The notes below the pieces were generated by a model that made no database searches, was not told the DNA's origin, and saw only the letters and a list, made by a program, of their open reading frames with translations. DNA of 64,000 bases from Candidatus Zymogenaceae bacterium (GTDB lineage: Bacteria; Desulfobacterota; Zymogenia; Zymogenales; Zymogenaceae): assembly GCA_016931225.1 (NCBI GenBank), contig JAFGFE010000008.1, positions 55,452 through 119,451 of the forward strand, given 5' to 3'. Both the position numbers and the translations under genes were made by a program. This document shows positions 8,061-16,474 of the stretch, piece by piece (the first letter of the stretch is position 1; each line of letters begins with the position of its first letter).

Positions 8061-9659
8061 ATGGAAATACCGAAATACGACTATTACTGGCAGTATGTGG
8101 ATTATTGGAGCGGGGTGGACCCGGACTTCCCCTCCCTCAGGGAGGGAGATCGGACCGTCACCGCCCGGGAGTTTAAAGAACGGGTGGATGCACTCGCCGG
8201 CGCCTTTCTGGAGCTGGGTGTAATGAAGGGAGATCGAATCGTCACCATCATTCCCACCGGCATCGACTTCGTTTTGACGATGGTGGCGGGCGAGAAGACA
8301 GGCGCCGTCACCGTGCCGATGGACGTGAAGTTTCGCACGGCGGATCTGGAGCGGTTTCTATCCCATGCGAAGCCGAAGCTGATTCTCTCCATCACCGGCG
8401 TCAAGGATTTTGATGTGGTGGCGGGCCTCAAGAAGCTGGGAGGCGAGTTTGCGTCCATCCCCAAGATCCTTGTGGGATCGGGTGAATTCGGCCGCTCTTT
8501 CGAGGAGCTTTTCGAGCTGGGGGCGGGCCGGGAGGCCGATGTGAATACGCGGGCGAAAGCACTCTCGCCTGAGGACGGCGCCATGATTATATTCACCGGA
8601 GGAACCACCGGCGTTCCGAAGGCGGCGCTGCTCTCCCATATCAACATGATTGGGATGTCCTATATCGAAGACCAGTTCTTCAAAGAGCACCTCGGCCCCT
8701 ACGGTATGGACGGGCGGGTCAAGAGTCTGGCGGCGCTCCCCCCCAGTCACATCGGCGGAACGGTGGAGCTCATCGGCATGCCCATCGTGGGGGGGCACGA
8801 GATGATTCTTCTCTCCGATTGGCACCCCTACCGGGTGCTGGAGGTGACCCAGGATGAAAAAATCGCCTGGATGGGCGGTGTCCCCACCATGTACGCCATC
8901 CTCCTGTCGCTCCCGGACCTGGAGAAGTACGATCTTTCGCACGTGAAGGCGGCGATCCTCTCGGGCGAGAAGGTGTCTTTCGAGCTGGCCGAGGGGATCA
9001 CCTCCCGGCTGGCGGAAGTACTCATCAATGGGTACGGCAGTACCGAGGCGGGGGCCGAGATCACCTTCACCCTGCCCGGCGAGGATTTGCAAAGAATCGC
9101 CGACGGGTATGTGGGGAAACCGCTCCCCGGCGTGGCCCTCCGCATCGTGGACGAAAAAGGGAGTGTGCTCCCCCAGGGCGAGACGGGGGAAATCCAGGTC
9201 GGCGGGCCGCTGGTGATCCCCGAGTATTTCAATATGCCGGAAGAGAACGAAGCCGGCTTCACCGAGGACGGCTGGTGCATCACCGGAGACCTGGGCTATC
9301 TGGACAGCGACGGGGGGCTCTTCATCAAGGGCCGCATCAAGCAGATCATCCGGGTGGGGAGCTACACCGTGCTCCCCACGGAGGTGGAGGAGGTTGCCCT
9401 GGAATACGAAAACGTGGGGCTGACCGCCGCTATCGGCTGTCCTGACAATATATACGGCGAGGTGGTGTGGCTCTACGTGGCGCCGGTATGGGGAACGGAG
9501 GTGGATACGGACGGCCTGCTCGAGTTTCTCAAAGGACGCCTGGCGAAGTTCAAGGTGCCCAAAAAGATCATCATCAAGGACGACATCCCCCTTACCCGCA
9601 TCGGCAAGGCGGATCGGACGAAGCTGAAAAAGGACGTACTGGCCCAAACCGAAGCATAA
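8061..9659 (+). CDS. AMP-forming acyl-CoA synthetase
   Basis: A 532-residue class I adenylate-forming enzyme. The P-loop-like motif is IIFTGGTTGVPKAALLSH. The substrate/AMP motif is INGYGSTEAGAE. The hinge region is TGDLGYLDSDGGLFIKGRIK, and the C-terminal catalytic lysine lies in LTRIGKADRTKLKK. It activates a carboxylate to acyl-AMP and then to acyl-CoA. Substrate class (fatty, aryl or cyclic acid) is not decided by sequence. It sits between the amidohydrolase-fold gene (26-bp gap) and an enoyl-CoA hydratase (19-bp gap), so the three likely act in sequence: release or modify an acid, make its CoA ester, hydrate it. Confidence 0.9.
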   Translation: MEIPKYDYYWQYVDYWSGVDPDFPSLREGDRTVTAREFKERVDALAGAFLELGVMKGDRIVTIIPTGIDFVLTMVAGEKTGAVTVPMDVKFRTADLERFLSHAKPKLILSITGVKDFDVVAGLKKLGGEFASIPKILVGSGEFGRSFEELFELGAGREADVNTRAKALSPEDGAMIIFTGGTTGVPKAALLSHINMIGMSYIEDQFFKEHLGPYGMDGRVKSLAALPPSHIGGTVELIGMPIVGGHEMILLSDWHPYRVLEVTQDEKIAWMGGVPTMYAILLSLPDLEKYDLSHVKAAILSGEKVSFELAEGITSRLAEVLINGYGSTEAGAEITFTLPGEDLQRIADGYVGKPLPGVALRIVDEKGSVLPQGETGEIQVGGPLVIPEYFNMPEENEAGFTEDGWCITGDLGYLDSDGGLFIKGRIKQIIRVGSYTVLPTEVEEVALEYENVGLTAAIGCPDNIYGEVVWLYVAPVWGTEVDTDGLLEFLKGRLAKFKVPKKIIIKDDIPLTRIGKADRTKLKKDVLAQTEA

Positions 9660-9678
9660 TAAAACAACAGGAGCGATC

Positions 9679-10473
9679 ATGATTTTTTCCGACATCACGT
9701 ACGAAAAAGACGGGGCGGTGGCCGTACTTACCTTTACCCGGGAGGAAAAAAGAAACGCCGTCCGCCGTCAGACCTGGATCGACATCCGAGCTGCCCTTTC
9801 CGAGTGCGCCGCGGACGACGGCGTGCGGGCGGTGGTGATCACCGGCAAAGGAAAGGCCTTTTCCGCCGGCGCCGACCTCGAGGAGATGGGAGAGATCTTG
9901 GGGGGAGGGGTGAGCTTCTTTGATATCCGCCGGGGGCTTTTGGAAATCCAGGACGTCACCCGGATGATGGCCGATCTTTCGAAACCCATCGTCACCGCCC
10001 TCAACGGGTACACCGTGGGGGCCGGGGCCGAGATCGCCATCGCGTCGGACATCCGCATCGCCGCGGAAAACGCCACCTTCGAGTTCGCCGAGGTCAAGGT
10101 GGGGCTGTTTGAGACCAACGGGGTGACCTATCTCCTCCCGAGGTTGGTGGGACAGGGGCGGGCGATGGAGCTGATGCTGACCGGCAGGCGGATAGACGCC
10201 CGGGAGGCGCACGCGATAGGGCTGGTGAGCAGGGTGGTGAAACAGGACGATCTCATGGACGAGGCGATGAATACCGCCCGGGGCATGGCACAGAACGCCC
10301 CTGTCTCCATGGCTCTGGTCAAGCGATGCCTGGTGAGATCGGGCGAAATCGGCCTCGAGGACGCCATGACGTACGAGACCGACGCCATGATGGCCTGCGC
10401 CATGACCGAGGACGCAAGGGAGGGGGCGACGGCCTTTGTGGAACGGCGAAAGCCGAAGTATTCCGGCAGGTAG
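9679..10473 (+). CDS. Enoyl-CoA hydratase/isomerase family protein
   Basis: A 264-residue crotonase-fold enzyme. Oxyanion-hole residues are in KAFSAGADLEEM and NGYTVGAGAEIAIASDIRIA, which also holds the first acid/base Glu. The second Glu position is kept in FAEVKVGLFETNG, although the usual PGAGG turn is replaced by ETNG. The C-terminal RRKPKYSGR tail is typical. It should hydrate or isomerise an enoyl-CoA made by the preceding ligase and a dehydrogenase coded elsewhere. Start follows AGGAG. Part of the 6497-10473 run. Confidence 0.9.
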   Translation: MIFSDITYEKDGAVAVLTFTREEKRNAVRRQTWIDIRAALSECAADDGVRAVVITGKGKAFSAGADLEEMGEILGGGVSFFDIRRGLLEIQDVTRMMADLSKPIVTALNGYTVGAGAEIAIASDIRIAAENATFEFAEVKVGLFETNGVTYLLPRLVGQGRAMELMLTGRRIDAREAHAIGLVSRVVKQDDLMDEAMNTARGMAQNAPVSMALVKRCLVRSGEIGLEDAMTYETDAMMACAMTEDAREGATAFVERRKPKYSGR

Positions 10474-10544
10474 TCACAAGGGCGATTGCGCCGGGGGGAT
10501 CTCCTCGGGATGGTGACGGCATAAATTTTTCATGAGGTGAAAAC

Positions 10545-12311
10545 ATGATGAAAAAAATCGCAACGGCGGCCGCATTCATACTTGTAGTGGTTGTTATCCC
10601 CCTGACGATTTGGGTGATGGTCTTCGCCGCCTTTCCGGGAGGGATTGTCGATCCGGAATACGAGACCGAGACTGTTGGTGTCGAAACGACCTTTCACGAG
10701 GGAGTGGTGTATCGATACCCGGACGTGATCCCGCTGGTCTCCGTCACCGGGGATCATTACGAGATGGGTCTCCAGTACGGGGTGCTGCTCAAAGACGAGA
10801 TACTCACCTCCCTGGACGAGTATGAGCGCATCTTCCGGTTCATCGCCCGGGACGAGGGGATTCCCTACCGACTGCTTGTCGGCGTGATGAAGCTGCGTAC
10901 CCGGAAGATCGCGAAGAAGCTTCCAGAGCGGTTTATCGAGGAGGCCAGGGGCGTCTCCGCGGGCAGCGGCGTGCCCCTGGACACGGTGCTGATGGTCAGC
11001 CTCTTTTACGACGTGTCCGAATCCCTGGGGGGATGCACCAGCGTCCTGATGCGGGGGGAGGACGGCGGTGTCATCCACGCCCGGAATAATGACTTCGCGT
11101 TTCTGGACGCCCTGGACGATCTGTCGGTGGTGGTCACCCACAACGCGACGGGATTTTACACCGTCACCCATATCGACTGGTATCTCGGCATGGGGGTGGA
11201 GACGGGATACAATGACCACGGGTTGACCTATTCCGAGGAAACCCTGGGGAGCGTCTCTCCCAACGCCGAAGGGTTTTCTCTGACGTATCTTGCGCGGATT
11301 GCGATGGAGGAAAAGGAGGACCTGGACGGGGTGATGGAGGTGTTCGATACGCTTCCGACCATCGGTGGATACGGCACCGTCTGGGCGGACCTGGACGCGG
11401 GAGAGGGGGCGGTGATCGAGGTCTCTCCCACCGGCTGGACCTCCTTTCCCCTGGGATCGGATCTGATCTGGAACCTGAACCACTACTACGACGAGGCCAT
11501 TCGAGAGATCCACCAGTCTGTGTATAAATGCCTCAAAGCCGACGACTGGGACCGGGAGCTGGTGGCGTCGTCCTTTGACGCGTCGAATCCACCCTTCGAT
11601 ATCGCCGACGCCCTCTCCTTCGTTCGAAACCGGACCGCCCCGGACGGCACCGACCTTACCCGCTTCGGCTCGGCGTGTCCGGTCTGTAACAATCACGGCT
11701 GGCAGATGATGATCTTCGATCCAAACGGAGACGGCTTCTACTATTCCTGGGGGGGGTCGTATGCCGCCCTGAATGATGTGTGGCGGATTTATCAGGATTT
11801 TTCCCGCCCCCCGGAAATCGCCTTCGAAGCGATCCCGGTGGATGAGTATATAAAGGAACACGCCGCCGTCGATGGGATGCTTTTGACGGACGAGGAAAAG
11901 CTCGATGAATACGTAAAGCTGGCCAAAAAATATCCGAACGAGGCCAACGCCCAGTTTTACGCCGCGTATTCCGCCTTCCTGTGCGGTCGGCCCGATCTCT
12001 TGATTGAATACGCCCCGAAGGCGTACGACATGCGCCCGGACGTGGCCGAGTATCGGCTCTTTGACGGATTGTCCGCCCTGACCCGGGGTGATGCGGTCGG
12101 GGCGACGGCGCTGCTTTCGGACATCGACGACGGCCTCTTCACCCCTTACCAGCAGATCATCCGATACGCTGCGCTGGAACGGGCGGAGGTTGACCGGGCA
12201 GATACCCACCGGGGGGCGTATGAGGCGATTGTCTCGGAATACGGCGCCGAGGATTACTATGAAAAGCGCATGTGCCCCCTCATAGACGCCCTGGCGGAAT
12301 ATGGCGAATAA
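10545..12311 (+). CDS. C45-type autoproteolytic acyltransferase/hydrolase (Ntn fold), membrane-anchored
   Basis: A 588-residue protein with an N-terminal membrane segment (residues 5-30). The conserved core matches the acyl-CoA:6-aminopenicillanic-acid acyltransferase family: a GDHYEMGLQYGVLL entry motif, RFIEEARGVSAGSGVPLDTV, and GGCTSVLMRGEDGGVIHARN. C164 in GGCTSVL is the expected autocatalytic N-terminal nucleophile. Residues after ~440 are helical and repeat-like (YVKLAKKYPNEANAQFYAAY), resembling TPR units, an addition to the usual family length. It likely cleaves or transfers acyl groups on amide substrates at the cell envelope. It precedes an amino-acid permease and RidA, which suits release of an amino acid or amine. 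Confidence 0.82.
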   Translation: MMKKIATAAAFILVVVVIPLTIWVMVFAAFPGGIVDPEYETETVGVETTFHEGVVYRYPDVIPLVSVTGDHYEMGLQYGVLLKDEILTSLDEYERIFRFIARDEGIPYRLLVGVMKLRTRKIAKKLPERFIEEARGVSAGSGVPLDTVLMVSLFYDVSESLGGCTSVLMRGEDGGVIHARNNDFAFLDALDDLSVVVTHNATGFYTVTHIDWYLGMGVETGYNDHGLTYSEETLGSVSPNAEGFSLTYLARIAMEEKEDLDGVMEVFDTLPTIGGYGTVWADLDAGEGAVIEVSPTGWTSFPLGSDLIWNLNHYYDEAIREIHQSVYKCLKADDWDRELVASSFDASNPPFDIADALSFVRNRTAPDGTDLTRFGSACPVCNNHGWQMMIFDPNGDGFYYSWGGSYAALNDVWRIYQDFSRPPEIAFEAIPVDEYIKEHAAVDGMLLTDEEKLDEYVKLAKKYPNEANAQFYAAYSAFLCGRPDLLIEYAPKAYDMRPDVAEYRLFDGLSALTRGDAVGATALLSDIDDGLFTPYQQIIRYAALERAEVDRADTHRGAYEAIVSEYGAEDYYEKRMCPLIDALAEYGE

Positions 12312-12423
12312 GGACGAGGAAAGGAGGTACGGCGTTTCGGCTCGTTTGAAGCGGTGATGCCGACACACGCATCTTCGGACATCTCAGTTGATATGTATTG
12401 AAAGAACAGAGGAGGAGTTCAGT

Positions 12424-13800
12424 ATGTCGCACGGAGAATTGAAGCGAGGACTGGGACTGGGCGGGGCGGTGTCGATTTTGATCGGCTACACCATCGGCGC
12501 ATCCATTTATGTCCTCATCGGCGAATTGGCGGTGGACGCGGGACCGGGGCTGTGGATGGTGTATATTATCGCGTCGATTCCCGCCCTCTTTACCTGCTTT
12601 ACCACGGCCCAGGTGGGAAGCGCCCTGCCGGTGGCCGGGGCGAATTACGTGATGGTCAGCCGCACCCTCGGCCCCTTCTGGGGATTCATGACGGTGTGGT
12701 CGTTGCTCATCACCACCCTCATCGGCGTGCCCCTGGTGGCCTATGGTCTGGCGGAGTACCTTTCCATCTACCTTACAATCCCCATCATGGAGACGGCAAT
12801 CATCATCACGATACTTTTCGGGCTCATCAATATCATCGGCATCGGCGTGACCGGCTGGATTCAGAACATCATGGTCATCATCTTCATGCTGGCCCTGTTC
12901 ATCTTCGGCGCCGCCGGTATATTCAACGCTGATCCGGAAAACATCACCCCGCTCTTGCCCAACGGCGTCGGCGCGCTGGTGATGTCGGCCATCCCGGCCT
13001 ATTTTTCCTTCGTCGGATTTCTGGTAATCGTGGAGCTGGGCGAGGAGATCAAAAATCCGTCCCGAAACATTCCCCGGGCGATTCTCATCAGCTTCCTGGC
13101 GGTGCTGGTGGTCTATACGCTGGTCACCTTCTCGCTCACGGCGGTGCTCAACTGGGAGACCCTGGTCAGCGAGGAATCGGTCACGGCGGTGATTACGGCG
13201 GCCCACGTGATGCTTCCCAACTGGCTGGTGCTGTTCATCTACCTCGGGGCGCTCCTTGCGGCCTTCACCACCATCAACGGCATCCTGGCCACCAGCCCCC
13301 GGGAGGTGTACGCCCTGGCCCGGGACAGGGTCTTGCCCGGATGGCTCGCCAGGACCGGAAGGCGTCTCGGCACCCCGTACATGGCCATTGCGCTCGTGAC
13401 GATCCTCAGCATCATCGGGATACTCCTAGGCGCGGGCATTGTGGAATATGCCGTGGTGACGGTGATGGGCGTTATGGCCATCAGCATCCTTATTGCCCTG
13501 GGGGTGCTGCGGCTCAGGAAAAAGCTCCCCGAGCATTACGACCGGGCGCCATATAAGCTCAGGGGATTCTGGTACTACTTCTGGCCCATCGGGATGATCG
13601 TCATCGCCGTTATCTACATCGCGCTCGGCTTATACCTGTCGATGGTATCGGTGGGGATATTCTTTGCCGCCGTCGCCCTGGGGGCGCTGCTCTATATCGA
13701 GCGCCGCTGGCGGCTGAAAAAGGCCGGCGTCGACATCGTTGATATCTTCGAGAAGGACGTGGACGGCATACTGAAGCGGGCGGTGGATACGGACGAATAA
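12424..13800 (+). CDS. APC superfamily amino acid permease
   Basis: A 458-residue polytopic membrane protein with about 12 helices. The first helix has the APC signature GYTIGASIYVLIGELA. VELGEEIKNPSRNIPRAI and LATSPREVYALARDRVLPGW are the conserved cytoplasmic loops. The frame is open from 12388, but the ATG at 12424 is preferred because it follows GGAGGAG and begins MSHGELKRGLGLGG, like family members. It should import an amino acid or polyamine by proton or sodium symport. Its place after the C45 hydrolase and before RidA suggests joint use of one nitrogenous substrate. Confidence 0.9.
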   Translation: MSHGELKRGLGLGGAVSILIGYTIGASIYVLIGELAVDAGPGLWMVYIIASIPALFTCFTTAQVGSALPVAGANYVMVSRTLGPFWGFMTVWSLLITTLIGVPLVAYGLAEYLSIYLTIPIMETAIIITILFGLINIIGIGVTGWIQNIMVIIFMLALFIFGAAGIFNADPENITPLLPNGVGALVMSAIPAYFSFVGFLVIVELGEEIKNPSRNIPRAILISFLAVLVVYTLVTFSLTAVLNWETLVSEESVTAVITAAHVMLPNWLVLFIYLGALLAAFTTINGILATSPREVYALARDRVLPGWLARTGRRLGTPYMAIALVTILSIIGILLGAGIVEYAVVTVMGVMAISILIALGVLRLRKKLPEHYDRAPYKLRGFWYYFWPIGMIVIAVIYIALGLYLSMVSVGIFFAAVALGALLYIERRWRLKKAGVDIVDIFEKDVDGILKRAVDTDE

Positions 13801-13833
13801 AAACCTGATGGTACGTAATGCACAATATAATAT

Positions 13834-13860
13834 CGGGGGACGTCGCTTCGGCGTCCCCCG
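13834..13860. repeat. 9-bp perfect inverted repeat between permease and RidA genes
   Basis: CGGGGGACG (13834-13842) and CGTCCCCCG (13852-13860) flank a 9-nt loop. No T-run follows, so it is probably an mRNA processing or attenuation hairpin rather than a full terminator. Confidence 0.6.
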
Positions 13861-13879
13861 ACGCACAAGGTGAACGGAC

Positions 13880-14281
13880 ATGGAAAAGCAAGAAATCAAG
13901 AACGAAAAGCTCCCCTACCTGGCCTTTCCCTGGGCCCTTTCTGTGAAGAACGTGTCCGAGTGGCTTTTCATCTCCGGCACCCCGCCCATGGACGTCAATC
14001 GAAAGGTCGTCACCGGTGACTTCATCGAGCAGTTCGAGTACGAGGTGGAGCGCATCCGGGAGAGCATCGAGGCGGCGGGCATGACGATGGACGATATCGT
14101 CTTTTTGGGCATCACCGTCACCGAGAAGGCGGATATCTACAACACCTGGGACGTCTTCGCGAAGGCCTACCTGAAGCACTTTCCCGCCGACCCCGGCCCC
14201 GCCGGCGGCACCATGCGGGTGGTCAGCGGCCTGACCCATCCGAAGATGCTGGTGGAGATTGAGGCCGTCGCGGCACGGTAG
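13880..14281 (+). CDS. RidA/YjgF/UK114 family enamine-imine deaminase
   Basis: A 133-residue protein of the usual length for this family. It keeps the core pattern: WLFISGTPPMD, FEYEVERIRESIEAAGMTMDD, GITVTEKADIYNTWDVF and TMRVVSGLTHPKMLVEIEAV. The arginine in GTMRVVSG is the carboxylate-binding residue of the RidA subgroup, and the final Glu in VEIEA is also conserved. It removes reactive enamine or imine intermediates from PLP enzymes, releasing ammonia. Being after the amino acid permease fits amino-acid catabolism. It is the last gene before the AT-rich island. Confidence 0.88.
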   Translation: MEKQEIKNEKLPYLAFPWALSVKNVSEWLFISGTPPMDVNRKVVTGDFIEQFEYEVERIRESIEAAGMTMDDIVFLGITVTEKADIYNTWDVFAKAYLKHFPADPGPAGGTMRVVSGLTHPKMLVEIEAVAAR

Positions 14282-14340
14282 TGTGAGGGGATACGTAGCA
14301 AACCAGAGTTTGGAAATAAGATATTAGATGGTAAGATCAT

Positions 14341-14369
14341 TTGACTAATTAATTTATGCATGATATATT
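14341..14369 (+). promoter_or_regulatory. Consensus-like promoter of the AT-rich HEPN-like gene
   Basis: TTGACT (14341-14346), exactly 17 bp, TATATT (14364-14369). It lies 49 bp upstream of the gene start in AT-rich DNA, showing that the gene has its own transcription and is not simply read from RidA. Confidence 0.65.
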
Positions 14370-14417
14370 ATTACTAAGCATATGTATTGTTAAAGGCTAT
14401 AGCAAACTTTTTCAAAA

Positions 14418-15677
14418 ATGTCAGATAAAAAGAAAATCAAAGATATTCCAAGCCTTGTCGAATTGTCAGAGAAGGTGGAACAATACAACTCAAAAAGAAA
14501 AATGTTAAAATTCTGGAATTTTTTTGGAATAAAAAACGAAAAAATTTCAGAATTTTTAAATAAGTATTCATATCTTATCAAACCTACGATAGAAGCAATA
14601 GAAATGCCGGATCGTTTCAATGGTCATTTTGCAAAGTTTGGGTGGATTGCATATGAGTCTTTCGATAAAGACACAATGAAAGAAGCTGTTATTTTAGCAG
14701 ATAGTGGCAATCTGGATGGGGCAGATAATCTGCTTGTAGAGTATTATGATCAAGATAAACTACATATTGGTTTATTAAAAATGGAGGCAGTAAAAGAGTT
14801 TCTTATTAGAAAAGAGTTGGCTTTAAAGGCAAAAGAGGATTACTTGGAAGGAAGATACCATGCCTGTATACCAGTTGTTTTAATGATGATAGATGGTATT
14901 GTGAATGATGTTCACGAAGATCAAAAGGGTTTTTTCGCAAGAGACGTTGACCTTACAGCCTGGAATTCAGTTGCAGCACACAGTAGCGGTCTTCAAGAGA
15001 TTAGTAGACTATTCCAAGAATCTCGTACGAGAACAACCACTGAGCAAATAAAAATACCGTATAGAAATGGAATCCTTCATGGAAGAGATCTTGGATATGC
15101 AAATAAAATTGTTGCGGCGAAAACCTGGGCAACTTTGTTTGCAATCAGAGATTGGGCATTGGCTAAAAAGGTAGAAAAGGAACCGAAAAAAGCAAAGAAA
15201 CTGGGAATAAGTGCTTATGAGAATTTAGAACAATTTGACAAGAAAATTGAGTCATGGAAGCCTCGAAATATCAATTTAGGAGAGGAAGGTTTAATTTCCT
15301 GCAATCCTGATATATTCGAATTACACACACCAGAAAAACGATTATCAGAATTTATGGAATACTGGGCTAAAAAAAACTATGGTAAGATGTCAGAAATAAT
15401 GGATCCACTGTTTTGTGAATCATCAAGTAAAATGGCGGGCGTAATAAGGTCTCAGTTCAAAGAAAAAAGTCTCATAAAATATAAGTTGTTAGATATTGAA
15501 GATAAGGCACCAGTATTCACTGAAATCACCGCTCTTGTTACGGTCGAAGAAAATGACATATCTTCAGAGAAAAGATTTTCAGCAAAAATGATTCATCTAG
15601 ATGATAATGGAGATACAGCTTTAAGAGACAACTTCTATGGGAAATGGAAAATTGTAAATTATCAGTTTCAAGACTGA
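14418..15677 (+). CDS. AT-rich gene for a HEPN-like protein with C-terminal NTF2-like domain
   Basis: This 419-residue protein is encoded by strikingly AT-rich DNA with AAA/ATA-rich codon use, unlike its GC-rich neighbours; this suggests recent transfer. The middle part (about 120-250) looks like a HEPN domain: DYLEGRYHACIPVVLMMIDG is the usual helix of Abi/HEPN proteins, and PYRNGILHGRD carries the R-x4-H motif (R216, H221) that forms the RNase site of HEPN ribonucleases. The C-terminal ~115 residues (RLSEFMEYWAKKNYGKMSEI to GKWKIVNYQFQD) resemble an NTF2/SnoaL fold. There is no Shine-Dalgarno before the ATG. A defence or stress ribonuclease is possible; the family was not identified with certainty and no antitoxin partner is adjacent. 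Confidence 0.6.
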   Translation: MSDKKKIKDIPSLVELSEKVEQYNSKRKMLKFWNFFGIKNEKISEFLNKYSYLIKPTIEAIEMPDRFNGHFAKFGWIAYESFDKDTMKEAVILADSGNLDGADNLLVEYYDQDKLHIGLLKMEAVKEFLIRKELALKAKEDYLEGRYHACIPVVLMMIDGIVNDVHEDQKGFFARDVDLTAWNSVAAHSSGLQEISRLFQESRTRTTTEQIKIPYRNGILHGRDLGYANKIVAAKTWATLFAIRDWALAKKVEKEPKKAKKLGISAYENLEQFDKKIESWKPRNINLGEEGLISCNPDIFELHTPEKRLSEFMEYWAKKNYGKMSEIMDPLFCESSSKMAGVIRSQFKEKSLIKYKLLDIEDKAPVFTEITALVTVEENDISSEKRFSAKMIHLDDNGDTALRDNFYGKWKIVNYQFQD

Positions 15678-15706
15678 AAAAAAGCTTAGAGTCATTTATT
15701 AGTGTA

Positions 15707-15734
15707 AGCTGACCGGATTTGGTCGGCTTTTTTT
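15707..15734 (+). terminator. Rho-independent terminator of the HEPN-like gene
   Basis: AGCTGACC (15707-15714) pairs with GGTCGGCT (15721-15728), one G-U pair, 6-nt loop, then seven consecutive T residues from the last stem base. Confidence 0.8.
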
Positions 15735-15767
15735 ATCACACAGGGCATATCCAGGCGTATGAAGAGG

Positions 15768-15796
15768 TGCGCCGTCTCGCAAGACGAGACGGCGCA
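15768..15796. repeat. 12-bp perfect inverted repeat
   Basis: TGCGCCGTCTCG and CGAGACGGCGCA separated by 5 nt. No T-run follows. It stands just downstream of the AT-rich island and is GC-rich like the surrounding chromosome. Confidence 0.6.
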
Positions 15797-16106
15797 TTAT
15801 ATAGAGGTAGGTATGGAGAGCGTTCCCTAGAGATCAGCCGATCACCGTGCGCACGGCCCGGGCGTGGTTATTGATGCAAACGACATCTCCTTGGGGGCCA
15901 CGGCCTTTTTATGTATCGGCGGTCGTATTCGCCGCTTCGATAATGTGCTGATGAACCCGTTATTTTCATAACGGGCCTCTGTATATCTACAATATGAAAG
16001 ATGTATCAAAAGGAGAGAACGGCATATCAGCGTCATACGGACTGGAAAAAATCGTATGACTAAAATCGGAACCTTTCCGATCGGGAGGTCTGCCGTGATG
16101 CCGTTC

Positions 16107-16121
16107 TCGTCTATTAGACGA
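16107..16121. promoter_or_regulatory. 15-bp palindrome, possible operator
   Basis: TCGTCTA-T-TAGACGA is a perfect palindrome about 350 bp upstream of the CrtI-like gene. It has the size of a dimeric repressor site, but no regulator is adjacent. Confidence 0.3.
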
Positions 16122-16474
16122 ATCAATACATTGTATGGTTAATAGAAGCCGAAAAGAAGCCGCAATGAATACGAAACGTCAAGACGTTTTCTCGCAGACG
16201 CGGGTGAAAAATTACAATTTAGCTATTCTTTCACGGATTGATTCGGCCGTAATCGGTAAAAACTCCTGAATATCGGGAAAAACCTTGAAAAAAACAGCTG
16301 TTCGCTTCATAGTTATGTGAATGGACCCAGGTGTCGGGTTCGCCTCCCGGCGGTTGTGCCGGTTCGGCTGCTGAAACGACTTTGATGGTATAACCGATAC
16401 GGGATACAGGCGTCACCTATATCGTCCTGACGGAGCGTGCGGGTATCGATGTGTTCGTACAAGAAAGGAGCGGC

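Larger units (their letters stand above)
15678..16474. other. 797-bp intergenic region with hairpins and a palindrome
   Basis: No credible gene was found; the short frames here lack ribosome sites and family features. It contains the terminator at 15707-15734, a 12-bp inverted repeat at 15768-15796 and a 15-bp palindrome at 16107-16121. Confidence 0.55.

Noticed and set aside
10530..12368. 612-residue minus-strand frame
   Set aside because: Antisense shadow of the C45 hydrolase gene; composition is His/Arg/Gly-rich with no family features.
13834..13860. Hairpin considered as an intrinsic terminator
   Set aside because: Perfect stem but no T-run on either strand, so kept only as a repeat.
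15842..16126. 94-residue minus-strand frame in the gap
   Set aside because: No ribosome site, no neighbours in the same direction and no family resemblance.
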